From Phycisphaerales bacterium (GTDB lineage: Bacteria > Planctomycetota > Phycisphaerae > Phycisphaerales > UBA1924): 64,000 nt of DNA. The stretch lies in assembly GCA_029260475.1 (NCBI GenBank), contig JAJDDE010000125.1:1-64000 (forward strand), in the 5' to 3' direction. A program made the translations under genes and the position numbers. Below are positions 41,699-50,028 of the stretch, piece after piece (the stretch's first letter is position 1; each line of letters opens with the position of its first letter). Below the pieces are notes generated by a model. It saw nothing but the letters and a program-made list of their open reading frames with translations. It was not told the origin of the DNA and searched no databases.

Positions 41699-44527
41699 AT
41701 GGCAACCATCACGATGGACGGTCACAGTCTGGCGTTGGACGGCAGGCGCATGTGGATTGTTTCGGGCACGCTGCACATGGCGCGCACGCCTCGCGAGCTG
41801 TGGGCGCACCGCCTGCGCCTCGCCAAGCACGCGGGCCTGAACACCGTCGAGGTGCCGGTGGTCTGGTCCCACCACGAGCCCCTGAAGGGCAAGTTCGACT
41901 TCAAGGGCCAGCGCGACATCGGTGCCTTCATCGAGCTCGCCGCCGAGTTCGAGCTGCGCGTGATCCTGCGCGTCGGGCCCTTCATCGGCGAGGGCTACGA
42001 CCTGGGCGGCATCCCCGCGTGGCTCGTGCCGCTCACGGAGCGCCGCCTGCGCGTGGGCTCGCCCGAGTTCCTGCAGGCCTGCAGCAAGTTCCTCTCCAAG
42101 CTCTGCAACCAGGTGAGCGGGTACCAGGCGACGCGCAAGGGCCCCACGCCCGGCCCCGTCATCATGGTGCAGTACGAGCACGGCTGGGATTGCGGCGACG
42201 ACGTCGCGGCGGACGTCTACCTCAAGGAGATCGGGCGCTTCCTGCGCGAGGGCGGCATCTCCGTCCCCTTCGTGAATCGCAACCAGCTCTTCGCGGGGCT
42301 CGAGGCGGACATCGATTCCTGGGAGGGCTTCAGCGGCCTCAACGGCACGGTCCGCCAGCTCGGCGCTATCAAGCCCGACCGCCCGCGCATGGTCATGGGC
42401 CTCCGCGTCGGCGCCGCCGACATCTGGGGCTCCGAGCCGCGCAGCGAGAAGACGCCCAGCATGGTGCTCCGCGCCATCGCCGAGTGCCTCGCAGCGGGAG
42501 GGCAGTTCAACCTCTCGCCCTTCGCGGGCGGCACCTCGATGGGCTTCGGGGGCGGGCGGCTCGACGGCGACGCCAACGCCTACACCACCACCAACCGCGA
42601 CGAATCGGGCCCCGTCACGCAGTCCGGTGCGCAGGGACCGATCTTCGATTCCGTGCGCCGCGTGTGTACGTTCGCGAGCGCCTTCGAGCGCATCTTCGCG
42701 GGCCTGGAGCACGACAGCCCGACGGTGGTCGTCGCGCCCGACACCGTCGCGCCCGCGATCCTCGATGACGACACCGGTGCGCACGAGACCAAGCGCTCCA
42801 ACTCGGCCCCGAACGTGAGCGTGACCCACGCCTCGGGTGCGCAGGGCTCGATCGCCTTCGTCTTCACGGACGCCGAGCCGGGCGGGCGCACGAAGCGTGA
42901 GGCGGTGCTCACGCTCCCCGACGGTCGCACGCTGCCCGTCGAGATGGGCGACCAGCCGGTGAGCTGGTACCTCTTCGACGCGCACCTGCAGGGCGCTGCG
43001 ACGCTGAACTTCTCCAACCTCTCCCCGCTCACGCTCGTCGGCAAGACGTTCGTGCTCTTCGGGCCTCCGGGCGCGACGGGCATCGTGTCGATCAACGACG
43101 CGGAGCTGCACGTCTCGGTCCCCAAGGGGCGCACGCCCTTCGTGGTGGAGCACGAGGAGATCAACCTCGTCATCTGCAACACCGAGCAGATCGACGCGAC
43201 GGTGATCACCGAGGGCGAGGTCTACGTCGGCGCGGGCGGCATCGATTCAGAGGGCCTGCCCATCGGGCACACCGCCTTCAAGACCTGCACCGTCATCACC
43301 GCCGAGGGCGAGAAGCGCACCGAGCAGCTCCACAACCCCGCGGGCGGGCGCACCAAGCTCGCCCTGGAGAGCTGGAGCCGCGCCGACCAGGCCGACTACC
43401 TCGACGGCAGCAACCCGCGCTACGCCCGCATCGACGGGCCCGACACCATGGAGTCCCTCGGCACGCCCCAGGGCTACGCGTGGCTGCGGATGGAGCTCAA
43501 GAACGGCGCGACGCGCAAGCCCAAGGTCGCCTTCTTCAAGGCCGCCGACCGACTGCATCTCTACGAGGGCTCCGACCTCAAGGCCCTCGTCGGGCACGAG
43601 CCCGACGCCGATACGGACCTCGTCACGCTCTCGCTCAGGAAGGGCGCACAGACGCTCGTCGCGCTCGTGGACAACCGCGGGCGCCTCTGCGGCGGCAACT
43701 CCATCGGCGAGGCCAAGGGCCTCTACGGGCACGCCTACGAGACCGAGCCCCTCCAGGCCGGCACCACCAAGGCCGGCAAGGGCAGCATCGAAGAGCTCGA
43801 CTCCATCGACCCCTTCGCCCACCTCCCCTCGCCCCTCTACGGCGTCCAGAAGGGCGACCGCACCGACCCGATGCGCATCCGCTGGGAGTTCACCCACCGC
43901 AAGAAGTGCCCCGTGCTCGTCGCGATCGACCCGACAGAGACCATCGACGCGCCGGCCCTCGTGATGCTCAACGACGTGCCCGTCGCGATGCTCGGACCGG
44001 GAGGGCGCTCCCGCTTCGAGTTCGACAGCGAGACGCTCAACCGCGGCGCCAACACGCTGGACATCGCGATCATCAACCACGCCCAGCCCTACCACGAGGC
44101 GCTGGTTGACAGCGTGCGGATGTTCGAGGGCGCCGCGAGCCTGACGGAGAAGGCCGACCTCGCGTTTGCGCGATGGGAGGTGCCGCAGGCGGTGAACTTC
44201 GAGGACGTTTCGAAGTCCAAGCTCGCGGGCAAGGGTGCCTCGGACATCGCCGGCACCCCCTGCTGGTGGCGCACCACGTTCACGCTCAAACACACCGAGC
44301 GCCCCGTGATGCTGGACCTCTCGGGCATGAGCAAGGGCCAGGTCTTCCTGAACGGAGAGAACCTGTGCCGCTACTGCGTCGCCGACCGCAACGGCACGCC
44401 GGTGCCGCCACAGACGCTGTACTACCTCCCCGAGCCGATGATCAAGACGGACCAAGAAGAGAACGAACTCCTGCTATTCGACGAGCACGGGTTCGCGCCG
44501 GCGAAGGTCGGGATCGCGTACGAGTAA
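41699..44527 (+). CDS. GH35 beta-galactosidase-like protein lacking both catalytic glutamates
   Basis: 942 aa. The N-terminal 300 residues follow GH35 closely: 'VSGTLHMARTPRELWAHRL', 'GLNTVEVPVVWSHHEP', 'VILRVGPFIGEGYDLGGIP', 'NLSPFAGGTSMGFGGG'. The acid/base motif QVENEYG reads 'VQYEHGWD' (Glu to Gly162), and the nucleophile motif V-T/S-E-F reads 'MVMGLRVG' (Glu to Gly234). It is therefore unlikely to hydrolyse galactosides by the GH35 mechanism. Beta-sandwich domains follow, ending in 'GMSKGQVFLNGENLCRY' as in GH35 C-terminal jelly rolls. There is no signal peptide. It may be a lectin-like or regulatory pseudoenzyme. Its 3' end is repeated at 46142-46223. Confidence 0.82.
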   Translation: MATITMDGHSLALDGRRMWIVSGTLHMARTPRELWAHRLRLAKHAGLNTVEVPVVWSHHEPLKGKFDFKGQRDIGAFIELAAEFELRVILRVGPFIGEGYDLGGIPAWLVPLTERRLRVGSPEFLQACSKFLSKLCNQVSGYQATRKGPTPGPVIMVQYEHGWDCGDDVAADVYLKEIGRFLREGGISVPFVNRNQLFAGLEADIDSWEGFSGLNGTVRQLGAIKPDRPRMVMGLRVGAADIWGSEPRSEKTPSMVLRAIAECLAAGGQFNLSPFAGGTSMGFGGGRLDGDANAYTTTNRDESGPVTQSGAQGPIFDSVRRVCTFASAFERIFAGLEHDSPTVVVAPDTVAPAILDDDTGAHETKRSNSAPNVSVTHASGAQGSIAFVFTDAEPGGRTKREAVLTLPDGRTLPVEMGDQPVSWYLFDAHLQGAATLNFSNLSPLTLVGKTFVLFGPPGATGIVSINDAELHVSVPKGRTPFVVEHEEINLVICNTEQIDATVITEGEVYVGAGGIDSEGLPIGHTAFKTCTVITAEGEKRTEQLHNPAGGRTKLALESWSRADQADYLDGSNPRYARIDGPDTMESLGTPQGYAWLRMELKNGATRKPKVAFFKAADRLHLYEGSDLKALVGHEPDADTDLVTLSLRKGAQTLVALVDNRGRLCGGNSIGEAKGLYGHAYETEPLQAGTTKAGKGSIEELDSIDPFAHLPSPLYGVQKGDRTDPMRIRWEFTHRKKCPVLVAIDPTETIDAPALVMLNDVPVAMLGPGGRSRFEFDSETLNRGANTLDIAIINHAQPYHEALVDSVRMFEGAASLTEKADLAFARWEVPQAVNFEDVSKSKLAGKGASDIAGTPCWWRTTFTLKHTERPVMLDLSGMSKGQVFLNGENLCRYCVADRNGTPVPPQTLYYLPEPMIKTDQEENELLLFDEHGFAPAKVGIAYE

Positions 44528-44577
44528 GACGCGGGTTCCCGCGTCGATCCCGAGAGAGTTGTTCGAGGAGGTCCCCG

Positions 44578-46080
44578 GTGGTGCAACGCGGAAATTCGAA
44601 TTCTCGCGACGTGTACGTGCGCCAGCTCAGCGCCCTGCTCCGGCAGCACCATGATGCAGAGGCCCTGCGCGTCGCCGAGGCGTTGCCGACGAAGTTCAAG
44701 AGCGACTCGCAACTGCTCTTCTTGCACGCGACGGCGCTCGAGCGCGCGAAGAAGTGGGACAAAGCGATCGATCGTGCGAAGCGGTCGCTCCGGGTCAAAG
44801 AGCATCCGAACGCACACCTGCTCATCGCGCACTGTCACAAGGTGCTCGGGGAGACCGAGGAAGCGCTGCAAAGCCTCGACCGTGCCGAGAGACTCAGCCC
44901 GGGCCTCGAGCAGACGGTGCAGCAACGGAGCGGGGTGCTGGAGGCGGCGGGGCGTTTCGATGAGGCGACGGCGATTCTTGCGGAGCTCGTTGAGCGCAAA
45001 GAAGCGTCGGGTACAGCGATACGCCCCGGGCTGCGCATCGAGTGGTCCAAGCTGCTCGTGCAGAACAAGCGGCTCGACGAGGCGATCGCCTTCATCGATG
45101 TCACCCTCGGGATGTCCGGGCTCCCCGCCCCGATGCGTGCCAGGCAGTTCTTTCTCAAGGCGAAAGCCCTCGATCGGAAGCGGGAGTACGCGGCAGCGGC
45201 GGAGGCGGCGGCCCGGGCGAACGAGATCGATGCGAAACCATTCGACCCGTCGAAGAGCACCAGCCAGGTTGATCGGCTGATGCGGGATTGGTCGCGCGAG
45301 AAGATGGCGACGTACCCGATTTCGACGTGCGATTCGGAGATCCCGGTCTTCGTGGCGGGCATGCCGCGCTCCGGTACTTCCCTCGTCGATCAGATCATCG
45401 ACGCGCACCCAAAGGCCGCGGGCGTGGGCGAGCTCGACACCATCGAGCGGTTCGCGACGAAGATATCCCGAGCGTTCGACCCCTCTAAACCCGACGGCAA
45501 GCAGTTCGGGTCCATCGATTCGTTCCGCTGGACGCGTGCGGCGGATGACTATGTGCGCAGCGTAAAAAAGCTCGCTCCGGAGGGCGCCGAGCGTGTGGCG
45601 AACAAGGCGCTGAGCAACTTCCTACTCCTCGGCGTGATGTCGCGGCTATTCCCCAAGATGCGAGTCATTCACATGATCCGCGACCCACGCGACGTCGCGG
45701 TCTCGTGCTTCATGGGGGACTTCAACAACTACATGCACCCATGGACGGTGCGTGTGGATTGGGCCGCCCAGTTGTGGTGCGAGTCGATGCGGTTGATGGA
45801 TCACTGGAAGTCGTCGTTCGACGTGCCCATCCTCGACGTGTACTACGAAAACCTCGTGGCCGACCCCGAGCACGAGTTCCCGCGCCTCGTTGAGTTTCTC
45901 GGCCTGGAATGGGACGATCGCTGCTTCGGGTTCCACGAGACGAAGCGCACCGTCCACACGCTGTCCTACGACCAAGTGAACCGCCCGCTGTACACCAGTT
46001 CTTGCGGGCGCCACAAGCATTACGCGTCGCTGCTCGAGGGCGTGGAGTTCCCCGCGTACGACCCGACGGCGGCGCGATGA
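44578..46080 (+). CDS. TPR-sulfotransferase
   Basis: 500 aa, GTG start 6 bases after GAGGAGG. The N-terminal half (about 1-230) is TPR helices ('LLFLHATALERAKKWDKAID', 'LGETEEALQSLDRAERL'). The C-terminal half is a PAPS-dependent sulfotransferase: 5'-PSB loop 'GMPRSGTSLVDQIIDAHP' (about 261) and 3'-phosphate loop 'RDPRDVAVSCF' (about 368). Such fusions sulfate peptides or glycans and are abundant in planctomycetes. It lies between the end of the GH35-like gene and a duplicate of that end, so it is likely a late insertion. No signal peptide is seen. Confidence 0.9.
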   Translation: MVQRGNSNSRDVYVRQLSALLRQHHDAEALRVAEALPTKFKSDSQLLFLHATALERAKKWDKAIDRAKRSLRVKEHPNAHLLIAHCHKVLGETEEALQSLDRAERLSPGLEQTVQQRSGVLEAAGRFDEATAILAELVERKEASGTAIRPGLRIEWSKLLVQNKRLDEAIAFIDVTLGMSGLPAPMRARQFFLKAKALDRKREYAAAAEAAARANEIDAKPFDPSKSTSQVDRLMRDWSREKMATYPISTCDSEIPVFVAGMPRSGTSLVDQIIDAHPKAAGVGELDTIERFATKISRAFDPSKPDGKQFGSIDSFRWTRAADDYVRSVKKLAPEGAERVANKALSNFLLLGVMSRLFPKMRVIHMIRDPRDVAVSCFMGDFNNYMHPWTVRVDWAAQLWCESMRLMDHWKSSFDVPILDVYYENLVADPEHEFPRLVEFLGLEWDDRCFGFHETKRTVHTLSYDQVNRPLYTSSCGRHKHYASLLEGVEFPAYDPTAAR

Positions 46081-46141
46081 ACCACGCGGCGGAGTGTCCG
46101 TGCGCGAAGCGTGCATGACCGTTGCGCCCGGCGATTTTCGA

Positions 46142-46223
46142 GACTGTCCAGGAAGAGACGAGTCCCTGCTCCTCGGCGAGCACGGGTTCGCGCCGGCGAA
46201 GGTCGGGATCGCGTACGAGTAAG
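46142..46223 (+). pseudogene. duplicated 3' end of the GH35-like gene
   Basis: Bases 46177-46223 are identical to 44482-44528 (47 bases including the TAA and the next G). The preceding 35 bases match at roughly three of four positions with one base missing, which breaks the frame. It has no start and is a remnant. Confidence 0.85.
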
Positions 46224-46249
46224 CCGCAGGACATCACGATCTCAACGAG

Positions 46250-46275
46250 CCCCGGGTGCGAACCCGGGGTTCTTC
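46250..46275 (+). terminator. terminator, probably the original one of the GH35-like gene
   Basis: CCCCGGG and CCCGGGG stem with a 6-base loop, then TTCTTCC. It follows the duplicated GH35 3' end at the distance expected for that gene's own terminator. Confidence 0.65.
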
Positions 46276-46317
46276 CTTGCCCGGGTGACGTGGTCTGAGG
46301 CTCTGCGAATGCCTCAT

Positions 46318-46344
46318 CGGTGGCGCCGGTCCCCGACCGGTGTG
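46318..46344. repeat. hairpin repeat family 2, copy 1
   Basis: CGGTGGCGCCGGTCCCCGAC followed by CGGTGTG; it contains the palindrome CCGGTC-CCC-GACCGG. A sister copy is at 47979-48004, on the other side of the aldehyde dehydrogenase gene. Confidence 0.6.
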
Positions 46345-46493
46345 TTCCGGCCACCCGGAGAACGCGCCGCCATCTGACGAAGCGCCTCCAGACAACGCCA
46401 CCCGACCCACATTCCCCATCTCCCACCCCCATCTCCCTCCCCCCCTGCGTCCTCTGCCCCCTCTGCCCCTCCGCGTACTCCGCCTTCCCTAGG
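46341..46493 (+). repeat. palindromic repeat family 1, degenerate copy D
   Basis: Has the closing half GTTCCGGCCACCCGG and, after about 90 pyrimidine-rich bases, the tail modules CTGCGTCCTCTGC and CTCCGCGTACTCC in the same order as copies A and B. The opening half is missing. Confidence 0.5.
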
Positions 46494-46501
46494 ATGTCCG
46501 C

Positions 46502-47965
46502 ATGACCACCGCCCCCGGAACGACCACGCCCGCCGCCACCGCCTGGGACTACGCCCCCGCCCCCGAGCGTGTGCCCGTCACCATCGCTGATTCGTACGGC
46601 CACTTCATCGACGGCGCCTTCACGCCCGCCGGGAAGACGATGCCGACGCTCAACCCCGCGACCGAAGAGACGCTCTCTGACGTGACCGTCGGCAGCGAGG
46701 CGGACGTGGACCGCGCGGTGCAGGCCGCCCGCAAGGCGCTGCCCGCCTGGAGCGCCCTCCCCGGTGCCGAGCGCGGTAAGTACCTCTATCGGATCGCGCG
46801 GCGCATCCAGGAGCGCGCCCGCGAGCTCGCCGTCCTCGAGACCATGGACGGCGGCAAGCCCATCAAAGAGTCGCGCGACGTCGATGTCCCCATCGTCGCG
46901 CACCACTTCTTCTACCACGCAGGCTGGGCCGACAAGCTCAAGTACGCCTTCGCGGGCGCGACGCCCTCGCCCGTCGGCGTGTGCGGCCAGATCATCCCGT
47001 GGAACTTCCCGCTGCTCATGGCCGCCTGGAAGATCGCCCCCGCGCTCGCGTGCGGCAACACCGTCGTCATCAAGCCCGCCGAGACCACGCCCCTTTCGCT
47101 GCTGCGCCTCGCGGAGATCTTCGAGGAGGTTGGCCTGCCCAAGGGCGTCGTGAACGTGATCACCGGCGACCGCGACACAGGCGGCGCGCTCGCGCAGCAC
47201 CCGGGCCTCGACAAGATCGCCTTCACGGGTTCCACCGCGGTCGGCAAGAAGCTCGCGAAGGTCGCCGCGGAGCGGAACATCCCGATCACGCTGGAGCTGG
47301 GCGGCAAGAGCCCGAACATCGTCTTCGAGGACGGCGCGATTGATCAGGCGATCGAGGGCGTCGTCCGCGGCATCTACTTCAACCAGGGCCACGTCTGCTG
47401 CGCCGGCTCGCGTCTGTTCGTGCAGGAATCGATCCACGACGAGGTGGTCCGCCGCCTCACGCACCGCATGAAGAGCCTGCGCGTGGGCGACCCCTTGGAT
47501 AAGAACACCGACGTCGGCGCCATCAACTCGCGCGAACAACTCGACCGCATCGAGGCCTACCTCGGCACCGCGGACAGCGAGGGTGCACAGCGCCACGCCT
47601 GCAGTTCCACCGGCACGCCGGGCGGCAAGGGCTACTGGTGCGAGCCGACGTTCTTTACGGGCGTCCAAGAGGCGCACACGCTCGCACGCGAGGAGGTCTT
47701 CGGCCCCGTCCTCGCGGTCATGACCTTCCGCACCCCCGAGGAGGCCCTGATGCGCGCCAACAACACGCCCTACGGCCTCAGCGCCGGCGTGTGGACGGAC
47801 AAGGGTGCGAAGATCTTCAGCGTCGCGACGAAGCTGAAGGCGGGCGTGGTGTGGTGCAACACCTTCAACAATTTTGATCCCGCCGCACCGTTCGGTGGCT
47901 ACCGCGAATCCGGCTTCGGCCGCGAGGGCGGCGTGCAGGGGCTGCGGGCCTACGTGAAGCTCTGA
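46502..47965 (+). CDS. NAD(P)-dependent aldehyde dehydrogenase
   Basis: 487 aa. Complete ALDH superfamily chain: 'GQIIPWNFPLLMAAWKIAPAL', cofactor loop 'FTGSTAVGKKL', general-base Glu in 'TLELGGKSPNIVFED', catalytic Cys in 'NQGHVCCAGSRLFV', and 'EEVFGPVLAVMTF'. It oxidises an aldehyde to the acid in the cytoplasm; the substrate is not evident. A half-length ALDH without catalytic Cys is encoded 2 kb downstream on the same strand, as in the two-part ALDH16 proteins. It is bracketed by two copies of hairpin repeat family 2. Confidence 0.92.
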   Translation: MTTAPGTTTPAATAWDYAPAPERVPVTIADSYGHFIDGAFTPAGKTMPTLNPATEETLSDVTVGSEADVDRAVQAARKALPAWSALPGAERGKYLYRIARRIQERARELAVLETMDGGKPIKESRDVDVPIVAHHFFYHAGWADKLKYAFAGATPSPVGVCGQIIPWNFPLLMAAWKIAPALACGNTVVIKPAETTPLSLLRLAEIFEEVGLPKGVVNVITGDRDTGGALAQHPGLDKIAFTGSTAVGKKLAKVAAERNIPITLELGGKSPNIVFEDGAIDQAIEGVVRGIYFNQGHVCCAGSRLFVQESIHDEVVRRLTHRMKSLRVGDPLDKNTDVGAINSREQLDRIEAYLGTADSEGAQRHACSSTGTPGGKGYWCEPTFFTGVQEAHTLAREEVFGPVLAVMTFRTPEEALMRANNTPYGLSAGVWTDKGAKIFSVATKLKAGVVWCNTFNNFDPAAPFGGYRESGFGREGGVQGLRAYVKL

Positions 47966-47978
47966 GCACACGGTCCGT

Positions 47979-48004
47979 GGTGGCACCGGTCTCCGACCGG
48001 TGCG
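47979..48004. repeat. hairpin repeat family 2, copy 2
   Basis: GGTGGCACCGGTCTCCGACC followed by GGTGCG; the core CACCGGTC-TCC-GACCGGTG has 8-bp arms. It lies 14 bases after the ALDH stop and just before the next start. Confidence 0.6.
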
Positions 48005-48018
48005 TCTGAGACAAAGCG

Positions 48019-48849
48019 ATGGGCAAATGCAGCACACATCGAGGGCGACGGTTCCCCGTTCGAGGCATCGCGTTGTGCGTGCTGCTCGGCGCGGTGATCA
48101 ACATTATGGTCGCGTGGGGGATTGTGTATCGCAGTGAGTTCAACCAAGAGATCGATTACGACGACGGTGATTACCACGAGCTCGCAAAGAACAGTGCGTT
48201 CCGCCGAGCCGCATACCCCGTTCCGCCCGGGATGCCCTTCCCGACGGATGAAGAATTCGACGACATGACGGACGCGGACTACGACGCGTGGATCCCGCCG
48301 CCGATCAGGCGTCACTACGGTCACGTCCGCGGTACCGGGTACAGCCGGCTCGAGTTTCTGGAGAGGATGGAGGTCGAGCCATACGTCTTCGAGATATATG
48401 AAGGTTCACGCGTGGGGTGGCCGCTCTTCTCGTTACGAGCGGATCGATATTCGTGGCATGAATTGGACCATGAGGGTGAGTACGTCGTAACCGGGGGCGT
48501 GTCCTATGATGCACAGGGTTTCGGCGCGGGCATCGAGGCGAGCGCACTGCCCGAGTGGGCACGGGCCCTCGCGATCGCGAAGACGCCGATGCCTCCGGGT
48601 AACACCGGCGGCTTTCGCGCGCCTTACCACGACACGTTCTATTGGCGAAGAATCCCGGTCCGTCCCATCCCCCTCGGATTCGTCGCGAACTCACTGGTCC
48701 ACTCCGTCCCCTTCTTCGCCCTCGCGATCCTGCTACCGGCGTCCCGTCGATCCGTACGCCGCAAGCGTGGCCTCTGCACCCGCTGCAAATACGACCGCGC
48801 CGGCCTCCCCGACGACGCCCCCTGCCCCGAGTGCGAAACGCCCGCCTAG
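48019..48849 (+). CDS. membrane protein with C-terminal zinc ribbon
   Basis: 276 aa. One membrane helix near the start ('GIALCVLLGAVINIMVAWGI'), a large acidic domain outside ('EIDYDDGDYHEL', 'DDMTDADYDAWIPPPI'), a second helix ('ANSLVHSVPFFALAILLPA') and a cytoplasmic ribbon 'RRKRGLCTRCKYDRAGLPDD' ending CPEC, a CxxC...CxxC zinc site. This ribbon, of the 'CxxCGYDLxG...CPECG' kind, recurs at the end of many planctomycete membrane proteins. The function is unknown. It sits between the ALDH gene and a 13-bp long-range inverted repeat. Confidence 0.72.
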   Translation: MGKCSTHRGRRFPVRGIALCVLLGAVINIMVAWGIVYRSEFNQEIDYDDGDYHELAKNSAFRRAAYPVPPGMPFPTDEEFDDMTDADYDAWIPPPIRRHYGHVRGTGYSRLEFLERMEVEPYVFEIYEGSRVGWPLFSLRADRYSWHELDHEGEYVVTGGVSYDAQGFGAGIEASALPEWARALAIAKTPMPPGNTGGFRAPYHDTFYWRRIPVRPIPLGFVANSLVHSVPFFALAILLPASRRSVRRKRGLCTRCKYDRAGLPDDAPCPECETPA

Positions 48850-48862
48850 CGACAAACCCTTA

Positions 48863-48933
48863 GAACCCCGGGCGGAAGCCCGGCGGGTGGGAGTCAACAG
48901 GCAGCCGTACCCCCGGTCTCCCGCCCGGGGTTC
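48863..48933. repeat. long-armed inverted repeat after the zinc-ribbon gene
   Basis: GAACCCCGGGCGG at 48863-48875 and its exact inverse CCGCCCGGGGTTC at 48921-48933, with a smaller GGGCGGAAGCCC-type hairpin inside. It may serve as a terminator or be a repeat element. Confidence 0.5.
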
Positions 48934-49026
48934 CAGTGGAGATGCCTTCCCCCTCTCCAAAGCCGTGAACCCCCGATCGCCGATACGCGCTGCATGACCA
49001 ACCGCACCGATGCAGCGAGATCAGCC

Positions 49027-49824
49027 ATGCCAAAGAGCACCATCACCCCCGTCGCCCTCGCCCTCATCGCGGCGGGCACCCTCTTCATCGCCCTCAAACC
49101 CGAGACGCTCCCCGCGGCCAACGCGCAGGACAGCTTCTCGCGGACAGAGCTCAACGACGTCGTCATCGGGCACCCCGACGGCACGCTCGTCCGCGTCGCG
49201 GGTGAGGCGGATGTCACGGTCGTGCCGGACGTCGCGGTCACCGATGCGGGCTTCCTCTTCGAGGCCCCGACCGCCGACGCCGCCCAGCGGGACGTCAACG
49301 AGCGCGTGACGCGCTACCTCCGGGCGCTCAAGCGCCTGGGCATCCCCGAGGCGCGCATCCAGACCGTCGGCTACACCGTCCGCCCCCGCTACGACTACTC
49401 GGACAATCGCGGCAGAGACCCGCGCATCGTCGGCTACATCGCGCGCAACACCGTCCGCGTGCGCTCGGACATCCCCAAGCTCGATCAGGTCATCGACGAG
49501 GCCAACAACAACGGCGTCAACGAGATCGGCCGCATCGTCTTCGAAGTGGAGGACGAAGAGGGCGCCTTCCTCGACGCCCTCGCCCTCGCCACCGAGCGTG
49601 CCCGAGGGCGGGCCGACCGCATCGCCAAGGCGCTGGGCGGCACGGTGACAAGCATCGTCGAGGTCTCCGAACCCGAGCGCACCAGCTTCGGCCCCGTCCC
49701 CTACGCCCGTACCGGCGTCGCGGAACTCGCATCGGACGCTGGTAGCGAGGTGCCGCTGGCCCCGGGGGAGCAAGTGATTCGGGCGTCGGTGGCCTTCAGC
49801 GCGGTGATCAAGGTCGCCGGCTGA
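49027..49824 (+). CDS. SIMPL domain (DUF541) exported protein
   Basis: 265 aa from the ATG of MPKSTITPVAL; an earlier in-frame ATG at 48994 is possible. Signal peptide to about 'AANAQ'. The SIMPL fold is recognisable from 'LVRVAGEADVTVVPDVAVTDAGF', 'RVTRYLRALKRLGIPEARIQTVGYTVRPRYDYSD', 'GYIARNTVRVR' and 'ALALATERARGRADRIAKALGG'. SIMPL proteins are secreted, oligomeric envelope proteins, linked to stress protection in some bacteria. No clear operon partner. Confidence 0.88.
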   Translation: MPKSTITPVALALIAAGTLFIALKPETLPAANAQDSFSRTELNDVVIGHPDGTLVRVAGEADVTVVPDVAVTDAGFLFEAPTADAAQRDVNERVTRYLRALKRLGIPEARIQTVGYTVRPRYDYSDNRGRDPRIVGYIARNTVRVRSDIPKLDQVIDEANNNGVNEIGRIVFEVEDEEGAFLDALALATERARGRADRIAKALGGTVTSIVEVSEPERTSFGPVPYARTGVAELASDAGSEVPLAPGEQVIRASVAFSAVIKVAG

Positions 49825-49843
49825 GGCGGGGAGTACATGAAAC

Positions 49844-49968
49844 TCCGGGTGGCCGGGAACAGCCGCGTCGGCTGCTCCCGGAGTGTGTCAGCACGGCCGA
49901 AGTACTCCCAACCCGCATGTCACCCCTCCCGGGAGCCGCTGAAGCAGCGGTTCCCGGCCACCCGGAGG
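49844..49968. repeat. palindromic repeat family 1, copy C
   Basis: The best-preserved copy: CCGGGTGGCCGGGAAC at the left end and its exact inverse GTTCCCGGCCACCCGG at the right, with inner hairpins CAGCCGCGTCGGCTG and CCGCTGAAGCAGCGG. It lacks the pyrimidine tail of copies A and B. Confidence 0.8.
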
Positions 49969-50028
49969 TGCACCGCCCCCCGATCCGCCCCAGATCCGCC
50001 CCGTTTCGTCGCCGCATACACTGATGGC

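Larger units (their letters stand above)
46081..46501. other. intergenic region: duplicated GH35 end, terminator and repeats
   Basis: 421 bases. In order: a copy of the GH35-like gene's last 83 bases (46142-46223), a terminator (46250-46275), one copy of the hairpin repeat family 2 (46318-46344) and a worn copy of the palindromic repeat of family 1 (46341-46493). No gene is seen. Confidence 0.7.

Noticed and set aside
45722-48037. 771-aa minus-strand ORF
   Set aside because: Runs across the ALDH gene, the repeats and the sulfotransferase end; no domain seen, composition typical of antisense frames.
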